Shown here: piece by piece, positions 14,391 through 22,249 of the stretch
Layout of the letters: each line of letters begins with the position of its first letter
Numbering within the stretch: position 1 is the stretch's first letter
DNA from: JAEZPW01 sp035629075
GTDB lineage: Bacteria; Acidobacteriota; Terriglobia; Terriglobales; Acidobacteriaceae
Assembly: GCA_035629075.1 (NCBI GenBank)
Contig: DASPIK010000064.1
Location: 1-64,000 of the forward strand
Reading direction: 5' to 3'
Length of the DNA: 64,000 nt
Translations under genes and position numbers: made by a program
The notes under the pieces: model-generated
The model's input: the letters and a program-made list of their open reading frames with translations, nothing else
What the model was told of the DNA's origin: nothing
Databases searched by the model: none

Positions 14391-17144
14391 CTACAGCTTC
14401 AGCGAGGCGTGGACGAGCGTGTCGCTGACCTTGTTGACGGTGAAGCCCAGCTTTTTGCAGATCGCCTGCATGTCGCCGTTGTCAGACATCATGTTGCAGA
14501 AGACCTCGTTGATGCCTTCCGCGCGTGCGATGTCGAGTTGCCGGCGGAACAGTTCCGTGCCAAGGCCCTTGTGGTGGTACTCGTCGCGGATAATCGCTGC
14601 CATTTCGGCGGACGCGGTGCCGTGCTCCTTGCTCATGCGCCCGACGGCGATGATTTCGCCCTTGCTGTTCTCGGCCACGAGCGCCATTTCGCGATCGTAG
14701 TCGATGAAGCAGATGCGCGTTAGGCGTTCGTGGGCAGTGCGCTGCGAGAGGTGCAACGGCTGGAAGTAACGCATCGTGACGGTACGCTCGCTGAGATTCT
14801 TGTGGAACTCTACCAGAGCCGGTTCGTCTTCAGGACGAATCGGGCGAATCGACACTTCGTTGCCGTCCTTCATCTTCCAGTTTCCGATGTACTGGATCGG
14901 GTAGGGACGGATTGCCGGCTTGGGCAGCTTGTCCTCCGTCATTTCTGGCCCGTGAACGACCACGCGTGCGTCGAGGGCGAGCAGGCGCTCGGGCGAGGCT
15001 AGCAGCGGGTTGATGTCGAGTTCCTTGATCCAGGGCTGCTCGACGATCAACTGGCTGAAGCGCACGAGCAGATCTTCCAGGGCTGCGAGGTCAACGGGCT
15101 TGCGTCCGCGGACACCCTTGAGCGCCTTGTAGATCTTGGTCTGCTCCATCATGCGGCGGGCCAACGTGCTGTTGAGCGGCGGCAGGCCGAGCGCGCTGTC
15201 CTTGTAAACCTCGACGAGCTGACCGCCGGAGCCGAAGAGAAGCACGGGGCCGAACTGCGCATCGAGCGACGAGCCGAGGATGACCTCGTAGCCGTCGAGC
15301 TTGGCCATGGGCTGCACGGTCACGCCGAGGAAGTGGCCCTTGCCGGCCTTCTCAAGCACCGAGGCTTCGATCCCGTTGTAGGCGGTGCGGACGGCTTCGG
15401 CGTTGCGCAGGTTGAGCTGAACTCCGCCCACGTCGGTCTTGTGGGTAATGGTCTCGGAGTGCAGCTTAAGCACGACCGGATAGCCGATCTCATCAGCGGC
15501 TTTGACCGCCGCGTCGGCGCTGGTCGCAATGCGGGTTTCCGTCACCGGAATGCCGTAAGCCTTCAGGAGTTCCTTGGACTCGAACTCGGTGAGGATGGTG
15601 CGGCCGGTCTTGCGAACGTGCTGAATAATGTCTGACGCCTTCTGGCGGTCGATGTTGGCGTCTGTCACGCGTCCAATCGGGGTTTCGTACAGGCCCTTCA
15701 GGTTGTACGAGTACTTCCACATGTAGTTGAAGGCTTCAGCCGCGGCGTCGGGGAACGGGAAGGTCGGGATGCCGGCGCGGTTCAGAATCTCTTCACCGGC
15801 GGTGACCTGCGTACCACCCATCCAACTGGCGAGAACCGGCTTGCCAAGAGACTGCGCGTAGGGCTTGAGGTTCTCGGCGATGCGGGTCGGGTCCGTCATG
15901 CCCTGCGGGGTCATGATGACCAGCATGCCGTCGATGTTCGGATCCTTTGCGGCGATCTCGAGCGACTTGGAGTAGCGCTCGGGTTCGGCGTCACCGAGGA
16001 TGTCAACCGGGTTGTTGTGGCTCCACGCATCCGGAAGAATCTTGTTGAAAGCTTCCATGGATTCCGGCGAGACGTCGGCGAGTTCTCCGCCACCCTGAAC
16101 AAGTGCGTCGGTCGCCAGCACGCCAGGTCCGCCTGCGTTCGTCACGATGCAGAGGCGCGGGCCTGCCGGGCGAGGCTGTTTGGCAAGGACTTCCGACATG
16201 TGGAAGATGTCGCCGATCGTGTCGACGCGCAGCACGCCAGTGCGGCGGAAGGCAGCATCCAGAACGGCGTCGGAGCCGGTCATGGAACCGGTGTGCGAAG
16301 CGGCAGCCTTGGCAGCAGCAGCGGTGCGTCCCGCTTTGATGACGATGATGGGCTTGACCAGCGAGACCTCGCGGGCAGCGCTCAGGAAGCTGCGCGGGTC
16401 GCCGATGGACTCCATGTAAATGACAATGGAGTTCGTGCGGGGATCATTTCCGAAGTAGGTGATCAGGTCGCCCCAATCCACATCGAGCATTGAGCCGATT
16501 GAGACGAACGCGCTGAAGCCGACCATTTCCTGTAACGACCAATCGAGGACAGCCGTGCAGAGCGCGCCGGACTGCGAGATGAAGGCCAGGTTGCCGGGGC
16601 GCGCGACCGTCTGCGCGAAAGTGGCGTTCATGCCAGTGATGGGGTTCATCACGCCGAGGCAGTTGGGGCCGATCAGGCGCATCTTGCCGGCGATCATTTC
16701 CTTGATCTGGCGTTCGTACTCTTTGCCCTGCTCGCCAGCTTCTTTGAATCCGGCGGAGATCACGATCGCGGCAGGGACGCCAATCTCGACCGCTTCCCTG
16801 ATCAGGCCGGGAACGGTGGAGGACGGAGTGGTGACGACAATCAGGTCAGGACGCTCGGGCAGATCCCTGAGGCCTTTGTAGGCGCGGATGCCGAGGATGT
16901 TCTCACGCTTGGGGTTGACGGGGTAAACAGTACCGCCGAAGGGAGTGCTGAGGAGGTTCCAGAGGACGTTTCGTCCGACGCTGCCGGGGCGCTCGGAGGC
17001 ACCGATGAGCGCCACCGACTTGGGCTTGAAGATGTCGTCGAGCGGTTGGCGCTCGCTGCGCAACACGTCGTGCGCGGGATCGACGGTGATGTTTTTTCCG
17101 ATGAGCTTATTGACGCCGAGTCTGACACCGGCAGAATTTTCCAT
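14391..17144 (-). CDS. ADP-forming acyl-CoA synthetase fused to a GNAT acetyltransferase (Pat/Acd family)
   Basis: The 917-residue protein has a CoA-binding domain (about 35-165; VALIGASERPGSVG), a succinyl-CoA-ligase-like domain (165-480), an ATP-grasp domain (about 520-735) and a C-terminal GNAT domain (about 745-917; motif A near RDEYHHKGLGTELF). This is the architecture of the protein lysine acetyltransferase Pat/YfiQ. In Pat the synthetase part is considered inactive and lacks the phospho-histidine. Here the SHTGS motif is intact (His284), so real ADP-forming acetyl-/acyl-CoA synthesis remains possible. The GNAT domain may acetylate enzymes such as acetyl-CoA synthetase. A perfect palindrome 38 bp upstream of the start may be an operator. 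Confidence 0.88.
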   Translation of the reverse strand: MENSAGVRLGVNKLIGKNITVDPAHDVLRSERQPLDDIFKPKSVALIGASERPGSVGRNVLWNLLSTPFGGTVYPVNPKRENILGIRAYKGLRDLPERPDLIVVTTPSSTVPGLIREAVEIGVPAAIVISAGFKEAGEQGKEYERQIKEMIAGKMRLIGPNCLGVMNPITGMNATFAQTVARPGNLAFISQSGALCTAVLDWSLQEMVGFSAFVSIGSMLDVDWGDLITYFGNDPRTNSIVIYMESIGDPRSFLSAAREVSLVKPIIVIKAGRTAAAAKAAASHTGSMTGSDAVLDAAFRRTGVLRVDTIGDIFHMSEVLAKQPRPAGPRLCIVTNAGGPGVLATDALVQGGGELADVSPESMEAFNKILPDAWSHNNPVDILGDAEPERYSKSLEIAAKDPNIDGMLVIMTPQGMTDPTRIAENLKPYAQSLGKPVLASWMGGTQVTAGEEILNRAGIPTFPFPDAAAEAFNYMWKYSYNLKGLYETPIGRVTDANIDRQKASDIIQHVRKTGRTILTEFESKELLKAYGIPVTETRIATSADAAVKAADEIGYPVVLKLHSETITHKTDVGGVQLNLRNAEAVRTAYNGIEASVLEKAGKGHFLGVTVQPMAKLDGYEVILGSSLDAQFGPVLLFGSGGQLVEVYKDSALGLPPLNSTLARRMMEQTKIYKALKGVRGRKPVDLAALEDLLVRFSQLIVEQPWIKELDINPLLASPERLLALDARVVVHGPEMTEDKLPKPAIRPYPIQYIGNWKMKDGNEVSIRPIRPEDEPALVEFHKNLSERTVTMRYFQPLHLSQRTAHERLTRICFIDYDREMALVAENSKGEIIAVGRMSKEHGTASAEMAAIIRDEYHHKGLGTELFRRQLDIARAEGINEVFCNMMSDNGDMQAICKKLGFTVNKVSDTLVHASLKL

Positions 17145-17181
17145 TGACTATTGCCTCACATGAAGACCTGTAGGGGTTCTT

Positions 17182-17198
17182 TGTAATTTGAAATTACA
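17182..17198. promoter_or_regulatory. Palindromic operator candidate upstream of the acyl-CoA synthetase/acetyltransferase gene
   Basis: TGTAATTT and AAATTACA flank a single central G, making a perfect 17-bp dyad in otherwise GC-rich DNA. It lies 38 bp upstream of the start codon of the minus-strand gene, where a repressor or activator dimer would be expected. The cognate regulator is not identifiable from this window. Confidence 0.5.
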
Positions 17199-17335
17199 GC
17201 AGATTCTAATTCATCGGACGGGCTGTGGGGTAAACCTTGCAGATTCAATCTCAACGGGGCGGCAGACCACAACGCAGAGACTCGCGCCTGGAAGGGCGGT
17301 TCGCTAAATTCAGGTAATAAGCCTAGAATAGGAGC

Positions 17336-17593
17336 ATGGAACCGAGCCTCTCTGATAAATATCGGCTGAAAGACCTATTCAAGGAAATCGACCTTCTCGA
17401 CCGAAAAATTGCACACGCCGAAGCCTATGAGGCCGAAGACGAGCGCGCTGCAACCCTGAAGAAGCTGAAGACGAAAAGAGATCAACTTACAAAAAAGGCT
17501 CAACAACTGGGCGGTCCCGGCGATTGGTGCGATCCAAAAGATTTGCCCAGATCATTCAAGAAGGAAGAGGCCAAGGGGGCCCGGGCGGCCTAG
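17336..17593 (+). CDS. Small charged helical protein (85 aa)
   Basis: I do not recognise a family. Residues 5-58 read as a charged helical hairpin rich in Lys, Glu, Leu and Asp (IDLLDRKIAHAEAYEAEDER). A Gly/Pro break with a WCDP motif and a basic tail follow. There is one Cys and no signal peptide. The gene stands alone between the acyl-CoA synthetase promoter and a hairpin terminator at 17624-17646, which supports its being transcribed. A DNA- or protein-binding helical hairpin is plausible, but nothing more can be said. Confidence 0.55.
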   Translation: MEPSLSDKYRLKDLFKEIDLLDRKIAHAEAYEAEDERAATLKKLKTKRDQLTKKAQQLGGPGDWCDPKDLPRSFKKEEAKGARAA

Positions 17594-17623
17594 CCTCGAC
17601 CGATAATGATCGTGAAAAAGCGA

Positions 17624-17646
17624 AGAGGGCGGGGTGTCCGCCCTCT
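17624..17646. terminator. Terminator between convergent genes
   Basis: A 9-bp stem (17624-17632 with 17638-17646, 5-nt loop) stands between the plus-strand 85-aa gene and the minus-strand citrate synthase gene. A T-rich stretch follows on the plus strand (CTTTGTTTG), and five T residues follow on the minus strand (complement of 17616-17620), so it can serve both directions. Confidence 0.65.
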
Positions 17647-17669
17647 CTTTGTTTGTACGCTGAAACGGG

Positions 17670-18974
17670 TTAATCGGCGTGAACGGCCCTTGTCAGCATA
17701 GGCTTATCGATGCGGCGCAGTTCATGTCCCGTGTAAATCTGCCGTGGACGAGCGATCTTCTGCTCCGGATCGTTGGCGAGTTCACGCCACTGTGCTAACC
17801 ACCCTGCCGTACGCGGGATGGCGAACATCACCGTGAACATCTCAGGCGTGAATCCCATCGCCTGGTAGATGATGCCGGAATAGAAGTCGACGTTCGGGTA
17901 CAACTTGCGTTTGATGAAGTACTCATCGTTCAACGCAATCTGCTCAAGTTCGATCGCAATGTCGATCTTCGGATTGCGTCCGGTTACCTTGAAGACCTCA
18001 TCCGCTGTGCGCTTGATGATCTTCGCGCGCGGGTCGTAGTTCTTGTAGACGCGGTGGCCAAAGCCCATCAGCTTGTACTTGCCCTCTTTCACGCCCTTGA
18101 TGTACTCGGGGATGTTGTCCTTGCTCCCGATCTTGTCGAGCATGATGAGCACTTCTTCGTTAGCGCCGCCATGTAGAGGTCCGCTCAGGGCCGCTGCAGC
18201 CGCTGCGGTAGCAACAAACGGATCGGCTTCCGAGGAACCCACGGATCTCATCGCGTTTGCCGAGCAGTTCTGCTCGTGGTCGGCATGCAGAATCCACAGG
18301 ACATCAAGCGCGCGCGCCAGCACCGGATTTGCGAGGAACTTCAATTCCGACTTGCGCCAGAGCATATTCATGAAGTTCTCGGGGTAACTGAGGTCCGGGT
18401 CGGGCGAGATGTAGGGCAATCCCTTGCGATGGCGATACGCGTACGCCGCGATGATGGGCACCTTGCCGATCAGGCGGTAAATGTTCTGCAACTGCTCTTC
18501 CGGGTCGCGGACATTCTTGGAACTCGGATAGAACGTAGACAGCGCAGCGATTGTGGAAATCAAAATGCCCATCGGGTGGGCGTCATAGCGGAAGCCGTCC
18601 ATGAACTTCTTGATGTTCTCAAAGACGAACATGCGGCGGTTGATCTCATACAACCACTGCTTCTCCTCGGCCGGAGTCGGCAGTTCACCGTGAACTATTA
18701 GGTAGGCGACCTGGAGGAAGTTGCAGTTCTCGGCAAGATCGGCGATGTCGTAGCCACGATAGCGGAGTATGCCCTTGTCGCCATCGATGTAGGTGATGCT
18801 GCTATGACAGGACGCCGTGTTAGTAAAAGCCGGATCGTAGGTCATCATCCCGAAGTCTTCGGGTGAAGTTTTGATCTGGCGCAGGTCCAAAGCCCGGATG
18901 GTCCCATCGGTGATCGGAATTTCGTACGACTGACCCGTCCGGTTATCGACCACGGAAAGAGTATCTTTTGGCAT
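17670..18974 (-). CDS. gltA: Citrate synthase
   Basis: The enzyme condenses acetyl-CoA and oxaloacetate to citrate and starts the TCA cycle. The 434-residue length and the N-terminal extension before the catalytic core are those of the hexameric, NADH-sensitive type II enzymes of Gram-negative bacteria. Catalytic regions are visible: LHADHEQNCSANA with the first active-site His, GFGHRVYKNYDPRA with the second, and the late Asp region (NVDFYSGIIY). The frame is open further upstream, but ATG 18974 is preferred because GGAGGGG stands six to seven bases before it and MPKDTLSVVDNRTG is the usual beginning. It is a single-gene unit; a long upstream region to 19516 probably holds its promoter. Confidence 0.96.
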   Translation of the reverse strand: MPKDTLSVVDNRTGQSYEIPITDGTIRALDLRQIKTSPEDFGMMTYDPAFTNTASCHSSITYIDGDKGILRYRGYDIADLAENCNFLQVAYLIVHGELPTPAEEKQWLYEINRRMFVFENIKKFMDGFRYDAHPMGILISTIAALSTFYPSSKNVRDPEEQLQNIYRLIGKVPIIAAYAYRHRKGLPYISPDPDLSYPENFMNMLWRKSELKFLANPVLARALDVLWILHADHEQNCSANAMRSVGSSEADPFVATAAAAAALSGPLHGGANEEVLIMLDKIGSKDNIPEYIKGVKEGKYKLMGFGHRVYKNYDPRAKIIKRTADEVFKVTGRNPKIDIAIELEQIALNDEYFIKRKLYPNVDFYSGIIYQAMGFTPEMFTVMFAIPRTAGWLAQWRELANDPEQKIARPRQIYTGHELRRIDKPMLTRAVHAD

Positions 18975-19516
18975 GAATGCCCCTCCAGAGAAGCCGCCGC
19001 CACAGCCATGTGCCGAGCTGGCGTTTACGACTGGTATGCGCGTCCGCAAAAAGACGGACCACTTGCGCGTGTTCGGATGACATCCACTAAGGTTGAAAGC
19101 AGCCGATCCCCACGTTGCCGGCGCTCCGGGCCATCCTCGACCAGTGCGCCTACACTGCCCACACGATTTCTTCCGCAAGCTGAATACGATTTGGGCAACA
19201 CCCCAGTTGCCCAGGAAGAACGTTAGGGCCTAAACCTAGCTACGACACCCCGCGCGACACATTCCCACCCTTCTGGTACACAATGCAGTGAGCTAAATCA
19301 CAGGACGGGGTGAGGTGTTCGAAACGGGCGTGTCGCGTCCGTGCTCCCAATTCGAATAAACCTGCCAGTTAGAGAAATGCGTCTGGGTGCCGTTTCGTTG
19401 CAAAATTATAGCCAAAGAGGTTCGGTGAACCATCTGGAGGGTTCAGACACGGAGAGATACGGAGAGTATATGTGCACCACTGAGATATTCTCCGGCCCAG
19501 CAGAGGGCAGTTCTAG
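18975..19516. other. Upstream region of citrate synthase
   Basis: These 542 bp contain no supported gene. On the minus strand there is a perfect -10 hexamer TATAAT (complement of 19405-19410) without a good -35. If used, it would give citrate synthase an untranslated leader of about 420 nt, long enough for regulation. Nothing else stands out. Confidence 0.35.
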
Positions 19517-20560
19517 CTAATCGCCTTCCACTTGGATCTGCACTAAAACAGGAGCCGGTGATGCCGCAGGCTGTGCCTCAGGAATTTCCACTGACTGCGG
19601 TGCGCGCCAGAAGTCCATGTACGAAACCTGGTGCACGCAGGATACGGTGCAGTTCGGAGCGCAGCTTTTCTCGGAGAGAAACGCTCGGCGGATGTGCCGC
19701 ACGTCGTAGTGCTCGAGCGGGATACCTGGAAAGCCTCGCTGCTGCGAGCAAAAGTGCACCAGTCCATCCTCGCAGATGTAGAGGTAACGCGCTCCGGCCC
19801 GGCAGCGCCAGTCGTTGGGCTTGCCTTGTGCGATGTTTTCCTGAAAGTAATTGAGCTGGGAATAGCCGCTCTTCTTCATGGCCTTGATAGTACGGAATAC
19901 ATCGTATTCTTCAGGGCTAAGCGGCTGTAGCTGACCATCGCCATCGTGAATGATGCCCACCGTCGAGGTGAAGTCAAGTTCGTGTGCCCGCCTGGCAATG
20001 GTGAGAGCGTCCTGCGGATTTTTCACTCCACTCCCCACGACGGAGTTGATGTTGACGTGAAACAAGGCGTGTTCGTGCAACATCTGGAGCTTTTTATCGA
20101 GGACCTTCAGGCTCTTCTTAGAGACTTCGTCAGGCGTGACATTGTCGACTGAGATCTGCAGATGATCGAGGCCGGCACGGTTGAGTTTGTGAATGCGTTC
20201 GACCGTAAGCAAATAACCGTTGGTGATCAGGCCGGTTATCATGCCCCTTGATCGCACATGCGCAATGAGCGTTTCAAGTTCGGGATGCAGGAGCGGTTCG
20301 CCACCGCTGAATGTGACGGCAGTCGTGCCTAGCCTGGCCAGGTGGTCGATGCGCCGAAACAAGGTTTCAACGGGCACGGGCTGCGAAGTCTTATCGTATT
20401 CGTTGCAATACTTGCAGGCGAGATTGCATCGGCGATTAGGGATGATCTGGGCCAGCACTGGATGGTCGGTGGAAGTCAGGCCTTTGAACACCATCCTTAG
20501 TTCCCGGCTGCGGCGATATGCAGCACGGGCCCTGCGCTTGAGCAACATTAGGATCGCCAT
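19517..20560 (-). CDS. Radical SAM protein with SPASM-like C-terminus
   Basis: The 347-residue protein has the radical SAM motif CNLACKYC (Cys45, Cys49, Cys52), which binds the [4Fe-4S] cluster cleaving SAM, and the GGEPLLHPE motif that contacts SAM. The C-terminal region contains a set of about six Cys (WRCRAG, YICEDG, FCSQQRG, SCAPNCTVSC), which suggests one or two auxiliary clusters of the SPASM/twitch type seen in peptide- or sugar-modifying enzymes. No precursor peptide or partner enzyme is adjacent, so the substrate is unknown. The frame is open upstream through the complement of the his leader, but ATG 20560 is preferred, giving a normal N-terminus. It diverges from the histidine operon. 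A Pro/Ala-rich tail ends the protein. Confidence 0.82.
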   Translation of the reverse strand: MAILMLLKRRARAAYRRSRELRMVFKGLTSTDHPVLAQIIPNRRCNLACKYCNEYDKTSQPVPVETLFRRIDHLARLGTTAVTFSGGEPLLHPELETLIAHVRSRGMITGLITNGYLLTVERIHKLNRAGLDHLQISVDNVTPDEVSKKSLKVLDKKLQMLHEHALFHVNINSVVGSGVKNPQDALTIARRAHELDFTSTVGIIHDGDGQLQPLSPEEYDVFRTIKAMKKSGYSQLNYFQENIAQGKPNDWRCRAGARYLYICEDGLVHFCSQQRGFPGIPLEHYDVRHIRRAFLSEKSCAPNCTVSCVHQVSYMDFWRAPQSVEIPEAQPAASPAPVLVQIQVEGD

Positions 20561-20785
20561 AGTCAACCAACTTTCGATTACAGCACTGGCACTCAGGATT
20601 CGACAGGAGGAAACTTTTATTCGGGCGCTTTTAGCCCTTGAACGGTTGCTAGAGCGTGCTAGAGGAAGGATGTGCAATAACTTACGCCTTTTGACTCGCG
20701 TTAATTGACTGTCGTCACCAAAACGTTCTACTCGAAACGCTGAGTTGAATTTTGAATAGATGTCCCGTCGGAGTTTGATTTGTAA

Positions 20786-20816
20786 TTGACAAGCCATCAC
20801 ACTTTCGGAGTAGGAT
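20786..20816 (+). promoter_or_regulatory. Possible promoter of the histidine operon
   Basis: TTGACA (20786-20791) is followed after 19 bp by TAGGAT (20811-20816). The spacing is long and the start would fall almost on the leader ATG at 20824, giving a nearly leaderless leader peptide. Alternatively AGGA (20812-20815) is the leader's ribosome site, eight bases from the ATG, and the promoter lies further upstream. Sequence alone does not settle this. Confidence 0.35.
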
Positions 20817-20823
20817 GCAGTTG

Positions 20824-20898
20824 ATGACCACGCTAACTCATCGCCATCACCATCATCATCATCACGTGGCGAACGTGTCGGCGGAGGTCTACGGATAA
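20824..20898 (+). CDS. hisL: Histidine operon leader peptide (24 aa)
   Basis: An ATG at 20824 opens a 24-codon frame ending in TAA at 20896-20898. Codon 6 and codons 8-14 are all His (CAT or CAC), eight in total, seven of them consecutive; codon 7 is Arg. This is the hallmark of a leader peptide that senses charged tRNA-His: scarce His-tRNA stalls the ribosome within 20839-20865. AGGA eight bases upstream can serve as its ribosome site. It stands immediately before an antiterminator/terminator pair and 108 bp before hisI. It resembles enterobacterial hisL in concept but not in sequence. Confidence 0.92.
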   Translation: MTTLTHRHHHHHHHVANVSAEVYG

Positions 20899-20958
20899 CG
20901 CAGTAGTACAGCACTCATAACGATCCGGCCCGCTGACACGAAGTCAGCGGGCCTTTTT
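20874..20958 (+). promoter_or_regulatory. Histidine attenuator: antiterminator and terminator
   Basis: The terminator is an 11-bp perfect stem (20927-20937 with 20943-20953, 5-nt loop) followed by a T-rich tract to 20958. The segment 20874-20884, inside the end of the leader peptide gene, is complementary over 11 positions (one G-U pair) to 20930-20940, which covers most of the terminator's 5' arm. A ribosome stalled on the His codons leaves 20874-20884 free to pair and prevents termination. A ribosome reaching the TAA covers it and lets the terminator form. A further stem, 20842-20847 with 20866-20871, could act as the pause/protector hairpin. Confidence 0.9.
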
Positions 20959-21005
20959 CTTTTCGCCTGCCGACTGAGCTGAGGGCCAGAACAGGACAAC
21001 CGAGG

Positions 21006-21380
21006 ATGATTGAGATTGATTTCGACAAGATGCAGGGCTTGGCTCCCGCAATCGTGCAGGACGCCGATGCGGGCGAAGTGCTCATGCTGGGCTTCATGAA
21101 TCGTGAAGCACTCGATGCAACACTGGCGAGCGGCTACGTAACTTTCTACAGTCGCACACGCGCGAAGCTTTGGACTAAAGGCGAAACCAGCGGCAATCGA
21201 CTAGCGATTGTGTCCGCAGCAACCGACTGCGATTGCGACACCGTGCTGCTTCGTGTACGCGTCGAAGGCGAAGGGGTTGTGTGCCATGAAGGTACGCGCT
21301 CCTGTTTCACCAAGCCATTGGCTGTGAACGCGCCGTTTTCTGCTGCCGTCGCGGAAAATGCAACAGAGGTGGCGCAGTGA
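21006..21380 (+). CDS. hisI: Phosphoribosyl-AMP cyclohydrolase
   Basis: HisI opens the purine ring of phosphoribosyl-AMP in step three of histidine synthesis. The 124-residue protein covers only the cyclohydrolase domain. The zinc/magnesium site is visible in DCDCDTVLLRV and in the later VCHEGTRSCF, and the segment VTFYSRTRAKLWTKGETSGN is the family signature. It lacks the HisE pyrophosphohydrolase domain often fused to it, and no hisE is found in this operon, so hisE must lie elsewhere. Unusually, hisI is the first gene of the operon, directly behind the attenuator. Its TGA overlaps the GTG start of hisG. Confidence 0.95.
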   Translation: MIEIDFDKMQGLAPAIVQDADAGEVLMLGFMNREALDATLASGYVTFYSRTRAKLWTKGETSGNRLAIVSAATDCDCDTVLLRVRVEGEGVVCHEGTRSCFTKPLAVNAPFSAAVAENATEVAQ

Positions 21381-22249
21381 AACTTCGCCTCGGAATTCCC
21401 AAGGGTAGTTTGCAGGGCGCGACGATTGAGTTGTTCGCGCAAGCCGGTTTCAAGATCTACGAGAACGGCCGTTCGTACTTCCCATCGACGGATGATCCGG
21501 AACTTCAGTGCATGCTCATCCGCGCGCAGGAAATGGCTCGCTACGTTGAACAGGGCGTGATCGACGCTGGCCTGACGGGGCTGGATTGGATCATGGAGAG
21601 CGGTCTCGAGGTACAAACCGTCGCCGATCTGGTGTACGCCAAGCAAAGTCGCGGCAGCAAAGTGAAATGGGTGCTTGCGGTTCCCGAAGATTCACCGTTC
21701 CAGCGAGCAGAAGACTTGGCTGGCAAAACTGTCGCAACCGAACTCGTCAACGTAACCAAGGCGTACTTCGATCAGAAAAACGTTCTCGTACGTGTTGATT
21801 TCTCCTGGGGCGCAACTGAGGTAAAGCCGCCGGTGCTGGCCGACGCAATCGTCGAGGTAACGGAGACTGGCAGCTCGCTGCGCGCGAACCGCTTGCGCAT
21901 CATCGAGACGGTACTCGAATCGAACACGCAACTGATCGCCAATAAGCGAGCGTGGCAGGACGACTGGAAGCGCGAAAAAATCGAGAACGTTGCGCTGATG
22001 TTGCAGGGCGCAATGGAAGCGGTCGGACGGGTCGGCCTGATGCTGAACGTCCGTAAGCAAGATCTCTCACAGGTGCTTGCGGTCCTGCCCGCACTTCAGC
22101 GGCCCACTATCTCATCTTTGAGCGACGACGATTGGGTGGCGGTCAACACCATTATCGAAGAACGTGAGTCGCGCTACGTGATCCCAAGGCTGAAACAAGC
22201 GAACGCTTCCGGAATCGTGGAGTATGCCCTCAACAAGGTGGTGCTGTGA
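21377..22249 (+). CDS. hisG: ATP phosphoribosyltransferase, long form
   Basis: HisG condenses ATP with PRPP, the first committed step of histidine synthesis and the feedback-controlled one. At 290 residues this is the long form, whose last 80 or so residues form the ACT-like regulatory domain that binds histidine, so no HisZ partner is required. Family segments are LRLGIPKGSLQ at the start, DAGLTGLDWI and DAIVEVTETGSSLRAN, the PRPP loop region. It starts with GTG overlapping the hisI stop (GTGA), so translation is coupled. Its TGA overlaps the ATG of hisD. Control is thus double: attenuation at 20874-20958 and, by family knowledge, inhibition by histidine. Confidence 0.95.
   Translation: MKLRLGIPKGSLQGATIELFAQAGFKIYENGRSYFPSTDDPELQCMLIRAQEMARYVEQGVIDAGLTGLDWIMESGLEVQTVADLVYAKQSRGSKVKWVLAVPEDSPFQRAEDLAGKTVATELVNVTKAYFDQKNVLVRVDFSWGATEVKPPVLADAIVEVTETGSSLRANRLRIIETVLESNTQLIANKRAWQDDWKREKIENVALMLQGAMEAVGRVGLMLNVRKQDLSQVLAVLPALQRPTISSLSDDDWVAVNTIIEERESRYVIPRLKQANASGIVEYALNKVVL

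Noticed and set aside
14269..14700. 143-codon plus-strand frame starting in the REP-like element
   Set aside because: Most of it is antisense to the GNAT domain of the acyl-CoA synthetase gene and the start lies inside a repeat.
20839..20865. Run of CAT/CAC codons resembling a vector-derived His tag
   Set aside because: It lies in a short leader gene with an antiterminator and terminator directly upstream of the his operon, which explains it fully. No vector sequence flanks it.
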